From NCBI RefSeq assembly GCF_024323335.1, contig NC_066585.1, positions 77,052,109 through 77,116,108 on the forward strand: DNA of 64,000 nt, in the 5' to 3' direction. The translations under genes were made by a program, and so were the position numbers. Of the stretch, positions 36,047 through 46,323 are shown piece after piece. The notes below the pieces were generated by a model. That model ran no database searches, had not been told where the DNA came from, and worked only from the letters and a program-made list of their open reading frames with translations. How positions within the stretch are numbered: the stretch's first letter is position 1; each line of letters begins with the position of its first letter. Source of the DNA: Lathyrus oleraceus (Eukaryota; Streptophyta; Magnoliopsida; Fabales; Fabaceae).

Positions 36047-37774
36047 TGTAACACCCCAAAATTTGCCCTCCTCATTCATGCATTCATTTAGCATTTCATA
36101 TTGCATTTCATCATGTCAATCAGAATTAGATCCAAGAAACTTTAAAAAATAAAAAAATAAAAAAAAATAAAAAAATAAAAAAAATAAATAATAATAATAA
36201 TAATAATTTTTTACAAAAATAAATAAATAAATAAAATATAATAGAAAAACTTGGACTTGGACCTCTCTCATTTGAGTCCACAAAGCCATGAAAATCAGGT
36301 TATAAAAGAGGGAGATCAGACAGAAAAAGGAAGGGAAGCAAAATACTCTGAGGTTTCCTTGGAACAAAACCCTGGACAAAACCTGAAGAGAAACTTGACA
36401 GAGAACTCAGAGCAACCCCCAGGCAGCTCTGAAAAATTCAATCTGACTCACACACTTTCATCTCACGCAAACCCTAACATTGCCTTGCAAACCCAGCCGT
36501 GCCATTTGATTTCAACCGGTCTCTCCCATCAGGTTTGCCTCATTCCCATGATTTTATGCTCTTAATTTGGATCATCTGAATGTATGAGGTATGATGGATG
36601 AATTTCATTATGTTTTTTCCCACGGGTTTAATTATGCATGAATGGGTGAAACCTATGCCTTGAATGTTTAATCACATGATTTCTGAAATGTATGCCACAA
36701 GGTTTGAGGTTTCTGAAACCATACTGTTATCCATGAAAAAAATGCTTATCGTGTTTCACTAACCCTTTTGTTGAGTTTTTGTGAGGGCTCACAGACTCTT
36801 GCAGAGATGGTTTGCGTGGTTTTCCCACTTTATTTGTGGGATACCCCCTGAAGGTTCATTCCGATTACCTGTACTGACTCACCTTTCTTTGATGGCATTA
36901 GCTTGGGAGATCCCTGGGTTTCTTACTCCTTTAATTGCTGTTACTTCAGATCTTTATCTGTGTGGTACTTTTACCTTTTTTCCGCATTTTATCGCTTTCT
37001 TAGCTGGAAGACCTCGATAGGAGGCATTTGTTTTCTTTTGTTTATTTACTTCTGAGCCCCTTGTTGGCACATTTACTTTATACATGTTTGTTTTGTATGT
37101 GTTCGTATCCCTGCAGGTAGCGCGGTTCCTTCGTCAAGGACTGCCTTTTTGCCCTTGAGCATCCCAAACCCTAAAACCCAAAGCAACACGTTAACTCCTT
37201 CTACTACAGGCGAGTAAGTCTCCAAAGGTCGAGCATCTGGTAGATTGCGTAGTGTCGTCGTTCGTCCAAAACCCAATCCATAACCCCGTAGTTAGCCGAA
37301 CTACGGCTTGCTCTGATTCTCATTCCAGATGAGATACGTAGGCATAAGACGCGATGTCTTAGCGAGCACACATTACCCTTAACCCCTAGGTAGCCGAGCT
37401 ACGAAGACTCTGATTCTCATATTCAGATGAGATACGTATGCAGTGGATGCGACATCCGCGCGAGTCATTTTCATTTAACCCCCTTTTTTTAGTAAATAAC
37501 ACATTAGATAAACCCACACCCTTTAGACAAGAACTACAAAAGTGGATCCCGTAGAGTACTACGGATGCGTAGGGGTGCTAATACCTTCCCTTCGCATAAC
37601 CGACTCCCGAACCCAAGATTTGGTTGCAAGACCCCGTCTTGTCCTTTCCTTTTTCAGGTTTACTTCGAGCGTTTCCTTTCCCTCCTTTGGGATGAATAAC
37701 ACACGGTGGCGACTCTTCTGTCATTTTCTTTCGCCGGTTGTTTTTTCGCGCACTGTATTTTTCAGGTTGCTACA
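36047..37774 (+). repeat. 5' LTR of the 12-kb element
   Basis: 1728 bp, TG...CA, followed at once by the PBS. It has an A/T-rich simple-sequence zone (36140-36245) and TACAAAAGTGGAT and CGGTGGCGACTCTTCTGTC blocks near its end. A candidate TATA motif, TTATAAAAGAGGGAG, lies at 36300-36313, giving a transcription start probably near 36330. Its short frames are repeated in the 3' LTR and are not genes. Confidence 0.95.
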
Positions 37775-37776
37775 GC

Positions 37777-37794
37777 TGGCGACTCTGCTGGGGA
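37777..37794 (+). promoter_or_regulatory. primer binding site (tRNA-Arg-like)
   Basis: TGGCGACTCTGCTGGGGA, two bases after the LTR end. It is the reverse complement of a tRNA 3' end TCCCCAGCAGAGTCGCCA, the PBS type I know from Ogre elements (tRNA-Arg). Confidence 0.9.
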
Positions 37795-38816
37795 CACTAA
37801 GAAGTTGACCTCTTGCTGGTCCATCTTCCCTAAGCGAGTCCCTCCTAGCTTGTGTGATTTCTTGTTTATTGGGTGTTCATGCTTTTGTACATTTATTTGC
37901 TTACCTGCTTGCATGCATCTGTTGTATCTGTTGGATCTGTTTGTTTGTTTGTTGGGATGGGGTGTTCTATGAGAGATAAGCCCATTACCCAGGCTTGAGT
38001 GTACACACGGGTTTTAGAGTGGATAATCATGAGGCTTGCGTGGCGTGTTGCTACGTTAAGTCGTTCGTGAAGAACCACACCCAGACGAGGTTTCTTTTGG
38101 ATATATTATGTCTTACGGGTGTTCCGTAATGGCAGGATGTTCCTCTAGAAATCGTCGACTCTGGTGACCATTTCCTGAGAACTCAGTCGAGGCCTCTCCT
38201 CCGAGACGTGATTATGTTAGCTATGGTGGGCGCATTCTTGCTGCTCAATCCGAGGATCCCGAGACTAGGAACTTGCTATTAGGATGTCCTGTTGAGGGGA
38301 GTCAATGGAGATCTTTTGTCTCGTAATAATACCAAACCTTTAGTGGTAAACGTATTATTCGCGACTGAAGGGCTGAAGTTGACGAACTTCTGTTCTTAGA
38401 ACCTACCAGTGAGGGGCGGGCTAAATTCAGGAAACCTTAACCTCCAACCAACCCGGTTTTCTGGAGCAGAGTTTTGGTCTTGTATTATATTCCTTAGTGA
38501 ATTTCTCTCCAGGCAGTGCAACCTGACAGATGTTCAAGCGGATCCATCAATTCTGATTGACATGCCTTTGCATTGCATAACATCATCTGCATATTTGCAT
38601 CCAACATCTCATGCTTATTCATTTGCAGGGTATTCCCTTTCAAAACGGGGGTGCCTTAAAACTGAACAAGCAGTGCATCGCATACCATGCATATTAACCC
38701 TTGTCTGTTTTGCAGGTGTCACCGCAGTGTCTAATGTTTGTTCCCTGTATCAGGCAGTTATTGGTCCCAAGCGAGTCCATAGGTACCCGACAAAGGAAAA
38801 TCGTCCACAGCTAGCG
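37795..38816 (+). other. 5' untranslated leader of the 12-kb element
   Basis: About 1 kb without a convincing ORF. The frame open from 38409 joins the gag frame, but the first part has no gag-like features. An ATG at 38817 in good context (GCGATGGAC) precedes the recognisable coiled coil and is taken as the gag start. Confidence 0.7.
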
Positions 38817-41800
38817 ATGGACCAAGTACAGAAAGAGCTGGCTGATATGCGTGAAAGGATGGATCAGTTCATGACATTGATGACTGGTATGGCAGAAGGC
38901 CAGGAAAAGCTGAGGGAATTGGTTGAGCAACCGAGACCCGATCCGGAGGTGGAGATACCAAATGCTGAGGGAAACCCTGGTAACCCTGGGAACGCTGATA
39001 ACCCTGTGAACACTGGTAACGCGGGTAACGCAAATGCTGATGGAAATCCGGGTAATGTTGGTAACACAGGGAATGTTGGAAATGGTATTGGCGGAAGGTA
39101 CAATGTGAATCAAGGAATTCGAATTAACGGGCGCCCCGTTACTGAAGATTATCAGTATGATCAATTTTCTTTGCACGACGAGGCCCTCGAGACCACTCGC
39201 CGTATGGATGAGCTTGCTGAGAAGCTCAAATCTTTGGAGTCTCAAAATTCCTTAGGCTTTGATGTCACAAACTTGGTCTGGTTCAGGGAGTAAGGATTCC
39301 TCACAAGTTCAAACCCCCTACTTTTGAGAAATACAACGGGGCTTCTTGCCCACGCACTCATCTCCAATCTTATCTGGGAAGGTTGGGAGCTCACACGGAA
39401 GATGAAAAGTTGTGGATGTACTATTTTGAAGACATCCTAACTGGAGCTTCTCGTGAATGGTATTCTCATTTGTCTCGTACTACCATCAAGAGCTGGAAAG
39501 ACTTGGCAGAGGCTTTTGTCAAGCAATATCAATACAACTTGGACATGGCTCCAAATCGGACCTTGTTGCAAGGTATGTCTCAGACTGCCAAGGAAACCTT
39601 TAGAGAGTATGCTCAGCGTTGGAGACAGATTGTTGCGTCCGTCCAACCCCCTATGTCTGAAAGGGAGATGGCGGACATGTTCATGAACACTCTTCAAGGC
39701 AATTATATTGAGAGATTGGCTGCTTGCCCGTCAATTAGCTTTGCAGAGATAGTAATTGCTGGAGAAAGAATCGAGAGTCTGTTGAAGATGGGCCAAATTC
39801 AAGACAATAGTGCTTCCAACTCATCAGGTCCCAAGAGACCGTTTGCTGGTAACGGTCAGCGAAGAAAAGAAGGCGAGGCAAGCGTTGTGTATGCCGGCAG
39901 AGGTAGGGGTAGAGGACGCCCTAATTATTATCAAGATCAAGTGGCCGCAGTCACTATTCCAACACCTGTTCCTCAACCGCAATATCATCCGCAACAACAA
40001 CCCAGGTACAACAATCAACAACAAGGAGGTAATCCGTGTCAGCAGAGACACTATCAACAACGTCCAAGGCAGACAGACCGGGTCATCGAGCCAATCCCAA
40101 TGCCTTATTCAGTATTACTTCCCAAGCTGATTGACATGAATCTGGTTACGTTGAGAACTCTGGCCCCACCAATCGATCCCAATAATTTGCCTAGAGGTTA
40201 TGATGTCAACGCCAAATGTGCTTTTCACTCCAACGCACCTGGCCATACTATAGATAATTGCAAGGCTCTCCAGTTAAAGGTACAAGATTTGAGAGATGCC
40301 CAGGCTATCAATTTTGCTCCGGTGCCTAATGTTATCCAGAACCCGATGCCGGCTCACGGCGGGCAGAGGATTAATGTTGTTGATAGTGGGGGAACTTTGA
40401 ATTTGGTTTCTGATGTGACTAAGGTGAAGACTTCTCTATCGGTGGTTAAAGACCGACTTCTGAAAGGACAGATTTTCCCGGGCTGTGGGGAAGAATGTAG
40501 AAATTGTCAAGCTGCCGAAAACGGATGTGACAGTTTGAGAAGGGGTATTCAACAACTGATAGATGAAGGTTGTCTTCAGTTTGATCAGGCCCGTCCAGTG
40601 AAGAATGATGTATCGACGGTGACGTTTTATTTCACTCCTGAAGAAATATATGTTCCCGAGAGACTCGCTCCGACAACAATATATTTCCCAGAAAGTACAG
40701 AACCAGCAGCGGTGAACATCGAAAGTTCAGCACCAGTTGCAATTTACTCTGACAGCCCTCAACCGACTTTGGTTGGTCCGATCACCATCACAATACCAGG
40801 ACCCGTTCCGTATGAGAAAGACAGTTCTATCCCGTGGCACTATGAGGCTGATATCTACTGCCAGGGGCAGAAAGTTAACGAAGAAGACATTGACATTGGT
40901 AGCTCCGCTGTAGACAATGTTGGAGGGGTTGGTGGCTTCACTCGCAGTGGACGCCTATTTGCACCATCAACATTACGCGCGAATACTGAAGCCGAGGCAG
41001 CTGCCAAGGCTAAAGGGAAACAGATGGTCGCCGAAGAGGTTACTACTGAGGAAGATCCTCCTAAGACCGCATTCGAGAAGGAAGTGGATGAGTTTATGAG
41101 GATTATCAAGAAAAGTGACTACAAGGTAGTCGACCAGCTAAATCAGACACCCTCAAAGATCTCCATTCTCTCACTATTGCTGTGCTCTGAGGCGCACAGA
41201 GCAGCCTTGTTGAAAGTACTGAATATGGCCTATGTTCCACCGGAGATAACTGTTAACCAGCTGGAGTCGGTAGTTTCCAATGTAAACGCTAGCCGGGGGC
41301 TAGGTTTCACCGATAATGACCTGACATCTGAGGGCAGGAATCACAACAAAGCCTTGCATATCAGAATGGAGTGCAAAGGGGTGGTGCTTTCCCATGTTTT
41401 GGTTGATACAGGCTCTTCTCTGAATGTTCTTCCAAAGAAAGCCTTAACGAAGTTGGATTGCGATGACACCATCCTGAGGCCAAGTAACTTAGTTGTGAGG
41501 GCTTTTGACGGCTCTAAGAGAGCTGTCTTTGGTGAAGTTGAGTTGCCAGTTAAGATTGGACCGCAGGTGTTCAAGAGTACCTTTTATGTGATGGATATCC
41601 AGCCTGCCTACAGCTGTCTGCTAGGTCGGCCTTGGATTCATGTTGCCGGTGCTGTTACTTCTACCCTCCACCAAAAGCTCAAATATGAACTAGAAGGTCA
41701 GGTCGTCACTGTCTGTGGTGAAGAGGATATTTTTGTTAGCCACCTGTCTACATTTAAGTATGTAGAAATGGACGGCGAGATGCACGAGATGCTGTGTCAG

Positions 41801-42187
41801 GGCTTCGAAGCCATAAACATCAATAAGATCGCGCCCGAAGCTGTCTTTTCACCTGAGTTTGAGAAGGTCGGGACTTCTATCTCTTCATACAAGCAAGCTG
41901 TCGAAGTGGTTAAAGCTGGTAATGCCCAAGGCTGGGGCAAATTTGTGGAGCCAGTCATCAAAGAAGACAAGTTTGGATTGGGGTATGCTCTGGGATCTCA
42001 GAAGAATGAAACCGGTACTCTCTCCAGCGGGGGTTTAGTTTCTCCCCACATCGTCAATGCTGCAGATGAAGACAAGGCTGACGGCGACTGTGACTTAGAT
42101 AGCTGGATTCGCCCGTGTGTCCCGGGAGAAAAGCTCGACAATTGGTCGTCTGAAAAAACCGTCCGGGTTACTCTACTGAAAGAGTGA
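38817..42187 (+). CDS. gag-pro: gag-pro polyprotein of the 12-kb element (one frameshift)
   Basis: It is open from ATG 38817 to 39293 and, after a one-base loss near 39265-39275, from the adjacent frame to the stop at 42185. The order of parts is as follows. An N-terminal coiled coil (KELADMRERMDQFMTLMTG) leads into a G-N-P/A repeat of about 40 residues (38970-39090). The Retrotrans_gag core is at about 39400-39740 (GASREWYSHL, KETFREYAQRW). A glutamine/arginine-rich region at about 39900-40090 includes GRGRGRGR, likely RNA-binding. A zinc motif C-x2-H-x5-H-x4-C sits at 40217-40261, and an acidic linker follows. A retroviral-type aspartic protease has D-T-G-S-S at 41405-41419 and a CLLGRPWIH block near 41610-41640. 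Gag packages element RNA; the protease matures the polyprotein. About 1120 codons, almost intact, in sharp contrast to pol. Confidence 0.9.
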
Positions 42188-42431
42188 TTTTTATTGTTTT
42201 CCTTTATTACATGCATAATAAAGTCTTACACTTTGCCCAAGGTGTAAGGACTCATTTGTAGGGCCATCCATTTAGTTACATTTCGCAATTATTTTTATCA
42301 TCAATAAAGGACGGCTTTTGCAAACAATTTTGTGTTCTCTTTCTTTCAGTTTTTTTTACTTTTACAAAAAAAATGGCAATGTTTCTTTTTTCGTTTTTTC
42401 TTTCCTTCCAAAAAAAATCTCTCATTTTAAG
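42184..42431 (+). other. probable pro-pol intron (Ogre type)
   Basis: Between the gag-pro stop and the first pol-like codons lies non-coding, T-rich text with two candidate acceptors, TTCTTTCAG at 42349 and TCATTTTAAG at 42431. The donor would be AAAGA/GTGATT at 42184. Ogre elements are known to carry an intron here, whose partial splicing controls the gag-pro to pol ratio. Splicing of this copy is inference. Confidence 0.5.
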
Positions 42432-42436
42432 GTAAA

Positions 42437-43968
42437 GCATGATCCTCCATCATGCAGAGCGGACCACCCGGATCTCACTACTAACGACACTGCTATGGCC
42501 AAGTATGACTTCGATAATCCTATCTATTAAGCCGAAGAAGGGGTTGAGGAAGATTGTGAATTGCCTAAAGGGTTAGCCAGATTGTTGAAACAGGAGGACC
42601 GAGCTATTACACCTTATCAGGAGGTGATTGAGACCGTCAACATCGGTACCGCAGACGACAAGAAAGAGAGCAAGATCGGGGCAAGTCTACAGGCCGAGAG
42701 GAAAGACCGTTGATCATGTACTTGACTGTGTTAGAAAGGTCAATGGGTTGTGTGCTCGGTCAGCATGACGAGTCAGGTCGAAAAGAGCATGCAATATACT
42801 ACCTTAGCAAAAGTTTACCGACTGTGAACAAAGGTACTCATTGCTCGAGAAAACTTGCCGCGCTTTGGCATGGGCTGTTCGCCGACTAAGACAGTATATG
42901 TTGACTCACACGACTCTATTGATATCAAAAATGGATCCAATCAAGTATATTTTTGAAAAGCCAGCACTTACCGGAAAGGTTACTAGGTGACAAATGATAC
43001 TGACAGAGTATGACATCCAATACACTTCACAAAAAGCCATCAAGGGAAGTGTCTTGTCAGATTATCTTGCAGAGCAACCGATTGATGATTACCAACCTAT
43101 GAGGTTTGACTTTCCTGATGAGGACATCATGTTTCTCAAATCAAAAGATTGAGAGGAACCACTCCCGGAGGAGGGGCCTGACCCTGAATCCAAATGGGTT
43201 ATGATGTTTGATGGGGCGGTCCATGTCAATGGTCGCGGAGTTGGTGTAGTGTTGATCACACCGGAAGGGGGTTCATATGCCATTTGGTGCCAGAATAACT
43301 TTTCCCTGCACCAACAATGAAGCCGAATACGAAGCTTGTATCCTAAGACTTGAGGAAGCCGTCAATATATAGATTAAAACCCTGGATGTATACGGGGATT
43401 CAGCTTTGGTCATCAATCAAACCAACGAGAAATGGTATACACCTCAGCCTCATCTGGCTCCTTACAGAGACTACACGAGAAGATCGTTGACTTTCTTTTG
43501 AAGAAAACCAATTTGCTGATGCTTTGTTTACCTTGTCTTCGATGATTAAGGTGCTATGCTGGAACTACGTACCCAGAATTGACGTATCTTGGTCAGAGAC
43601 AAATGAAGAAAGCATTTGGTCAGAAAGTGTGCCCTCGGGGGTATCAAGTCGGTGAATTGGTATTCAAAAGATTTCTTCCTCCCAACACAGATCACAGGGG
43701 CAAATGGACACCGAACTATGAGGGTCCGTACGTGGTTAAAAGGATTTTCTATGGCGGAGCTTTGATGCTAACAACCATGGATGGTGAAGGATTCCCGTCC
43801 CCTATTAACTCAGACGCAGTAAAAAAAAATACTTCCCATAAAATAGACCCGCTGGACGATAAAAAGAATAGTCCAGGCAAAAAAAGGGCATCCCGACGAA
43901 CCAAAAAAAAAAAGAATAAAGAGGTTCGGGCAAAAATTAGGGATATAAAAAAAGAGTACACCCGGTGA
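42437..43968 (+). pseudogene. internally deleted pol remnants
   Basis: Three pieces are joined. The first is the region before RT (about 42437-42700), with AKYDFDNPIY and IETVNIGTADDKKESKIGASL. After a deletion comes the RNase H region (42708-43550), with GQHDESGRKEHAIYYLSK, KMDPIKYIFEKPALTG and MFDGAVHVNGRGVGVVL. After a second deletion comes the integrase C-terminal part (43579-43968), with HRGKWTPNYEGPYVVKRIF and MDGEGFPSPINSDAVKK. Missing are the whole RT palm with its YVDD-type site, and the integrase zinc finger and DDE core. Stops and frameshifts also break the remaining parts. The junctions lie near 42690-42708 and 43545-43565. Confidence 0.85.
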
Positions 43969-44060
43969 GTCGAAAACCCAAAAGGGCGGCTCAGGCAAAA
44001 ATGGGTATCCCAGTGGATTGAAAACCCGAAAAGGGGGTGATCCAGACAAAAGTTAGGGAA
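43860..44060 (+). repeat. short degenerate repeats after pol
   Basis: The phrase GGCAAAAA(T)..GGG....CCCG..GA..CGAAAACCC recurs about every 45-60 bases (GTCCAGGCAAAAAAAGGGCA, GGTTCGGGCAAAAATTAGG, GGCTCAGGCAAAAATGGGTA, GATCCAGACAAAAGTTAGGG). This extends the polypeptide tail and then runs into untranslated sequence. Confidence 0.65.
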
Positions 44061-44594
44061 TAAGCGAATGACTGTGATCTGAGTTCATCAGTGTTATATC
44101 ACCGTTTCATTCAATCCGGCAATCTTCGAAGGTTAAAGATCGACTAATCATCCACTTCAGAAAGCAAGATGAGCAGAGCGTCTTGAGGACATACGAGCCA
44201 TAGCAGAGTCGAAACTCGGTGGGACCCCGTATCCCCATTGCCATTAGGATAGTTCTCTTTTTATAGCGATCACCTCTTTTCAGGGATCTGCTTCCTGATA
44301 CCCTCGCCTATTCCTGGCACAAATTTTCTCCCCAGTAAGAGTCGAATAATTCAGTTAAAGAGCCTCTGTATTTTTCATTTATCAGTTTGTTTGCAAAAAT
44401 GTCCGAATTTTTGATAAAACATATTGCATATGAACATAATGGTGGCTTTTGCAGATGATTTGCACAGTAAAACATTTAAAATTGCTTTGAATGTGCTTAA
44501 TCCCGGACGGTGAATTCAAACCGAGTAATTCCCCCGAGGCATACGTGTATTTTTGGTTGCAGGTCACAGGAACCGGATGCCAAGTCATGAATCC

Positions 44595-45075
44595 TCATCC
44601 CCCAAGCAGTTGACAAAGTCTCTCCTCAGCAGAGCATATCCCCAGCGGAGTTGACAGTGTCAAACTGTATCTTCCTAGCAACAGCGGAGTGGTTGCATAA
44701 CCAACAGATGAGAGGGTGGTGTTCCTAGTGTTCATCTCATTCCCCAGCAGATTATTTTTTAACAGATTTGTTAATCCCCAGCTTGAGGGCGATTAGCAAG
44801 TTCATATCCCCAGCAAAGGTCGTTTCCTACGACATTTCCCCAGGAAGTGTTTTCCCCACAGACTCTCCTCACAGAGCCTCGCCGAACAAAGTTTCCATAG
44901 TTGATACTCCCCCCACAAGGTCAACTTTTCAAGCAGCCAATTTATTTTTGGTGGCTCATTGGTCCCGGCAGACAGACCATTCCCCACAGAGCATTCAAGG
45001 ATTGATACAACGATCTGTTCCCTACCGGAGTTTGCTTCCCCAAGCAGATTTCTTTTTACACCATGCATAACATTT
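44595..45075 (+). repeat. dispersed TCCCCAGCAGA-like motif array
   Basis: At least ten near-matches to TTCCCCAGCAGAG at spacings of roughly 20-60 bases. Examples are CTCCTCAGCAGAGC 44623, TCCCCAGCGGAG 44638, TTCCCCAGCAGATT 44740, ATCCCCAGCTTGAG 44774, ATCCCCAGCAAAGG 44806, TTCCCCAGGAAG 44836, TTCCCCACAGAC 44851, TTCCCCACAGAGC 44980 and TTCCCCAAGCAGATT 45037. One more lies at 45463. The core equals the reverse complement of the element's own PBS, i.e. the 3' end of its primer tRNA. Confidence 0.7.
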
Positions 45076-45186
45076 GCATTTACATGCATATCATATCAAG
45101 CATACCCATAAGCTGATAAACAGGTTCTTCCAAGCAGACTGAAGAATTACTTTACAACCAAGGTCATGAGATCCAGCCAGAGGATC

Positions 45187-45430
45187 AAGCGTGAGTGATC
45201 CAGCCTGAGGGTCGTTTTGAAGATTCAGCCTGAGAATCGTTTTCCAGTGATCCAGCCTGAGGGTCATTTCGAAGATTCAGCCTGAGAATCATTTTCCAGT
45301 GATCCGGCCTGAGGTTCATTTTGAAGATTCAGCCTGAGAATCGTGTTCCAGTGATCCAGCCTGAGGGTCATTTCGAAGATTCAGCCTGAGAATCGTGTTC
45401 CAGTAAGCCAGCCTAAGGCTCAATTTGAAG
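45187..45430 (+). repeat. 52-bp minisatellite in 3' untranslated region
   Basis: About five copies of a 52-bp unit made of two related 26-bp halves, GATCCAGCCTGAGGGTC and GATTCAGCCTGAGAATC, each followed by a TTTTGAA- or TTTTCCAGT-type spacer. Confidence 0.9.
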
Positions 45431-45654
45431 ATTCCTCAGTGAAGTCGCCTACAAGCTTTATTTCCCCAGCAAGCTCAAGTCTAATTGAGGAGTCGTTACA
45501 ACATGTTCTAGCCCGAAGAATATGTACGAAGCCCAAAAGTGGAATATTCTCGAAGCTGTATATCTAATATGAAGGTTGGGTGTAGATTTCAAAAGAGGGT
45601 CAACCAGCGCATGCCTCAGATGCGGGATCCTAATGATGGGAATTTATCATCAAA

Positions 45655-46165
45655 ACAATCCAGATCTAGCCAGAAGATCGAAGTCAGGTCTAGCCCGAAG
45701 ACTGGAAATAGATTCAGCCAGAGAATCGAAACAATTCAGATCTAGCCAGAAGATCGAAGTAGATTCAGCCAGAGAATCAAAGGAAATAGATTCAGCCAGA
45801 GAATCGAAACAAAGGAGATCTAGCCAGAAGATCGAAGAAGATCTAGCCAGAAGATCGAAGTTAGGTCTAGCCCGAAGACCGGAAATAGATTCAGCCAGAG
45901 AATCGAAATAATTCAGATCTAGCCAGAAGATCGAAGTAGATTCAGCTAGAGAATCAAAGGAAATAGATTCAGCCAGAGAATCGAAACAAAGGAGATCTAG
46001 CCAGAAGATCGAAGAAGATCTAGCCAGAGAATCAAAATCGTATCCAGCCCGAGGATCAAAATTAATATCCAACCAGAGGACTAAATTGAGTATAGGTTCA
46101 GCCAGAGGATCGAAACTCCAGATTAAGTCAGAAGACTGATTCAGATCCAGATAGAGGATCGGAAG
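45655..46165 (+). repeat. GATC-flanked ~24-bp minisatellite in 3' untranslated region
   Basis: About twenty copies of GATCTAGCCAGAAGATCGAAG / GATTCAGCCAGAGAATCGAAA. Higher-order duplication is visible: 45657-45845 resembles 45845-46030. The period keeps long frames open on both strands (for example minus 46219-45650); these are artefacts. Confidence 0.92.
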
Positions 46166-46311
46166 AAAAATAAACAGCGCGGTGTATTTCCGCGTTTTTG
46201 TGGTGTTCTCGGTGCGCAAATTTTCGGTCTGTCTTTGAAATTCAATGACAGCTCACCCCGTTTGTCTGATAAGCTGTTCGCTTTCATCCTACTCGGGTTA
46301 GCTGATGATTG

Positions 46312-46323
46312 AATAGGGGCAGC
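46312..46323 (+). promoter_or_regulatory. polypurine tract of the 12-kb element
   Basis: AATAGGGGCAGC directly before the 3' LTR start, matching the PPT form next to the minus LTR at 31230. Confidence 0.75.

Noticed and set aside
36781..37808. Frames of 79-88 codons inside the 12-kb element's LTR, repeated at 47077-48137
   Set aside because: Their presence in both LTRs reflects LTR duplication, and they lie in untranslated leader or U5 sequence without domain features.
38811..39245. 144-codon minus-strand frame opposite the gag N-terminus
   Set aside because: Shadow of the Asn-Pro-Gly repeat in the real gag frame on the plus strand.
45187..46165. Regularly spaced direct repeats that superficially resemble a CRISPR array
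   Set aside because: The spacers are themselves repeated, the host is a plant nuclear retroelement, and no cas genes exist; this is a minisatellite.
45650..46219. 189-codon minus-strand open frame with LARSS/FDSLAES repeats
   Set aside because: It is produced by the minisatellite, whose period keeps both strands open. No start context and no family features.
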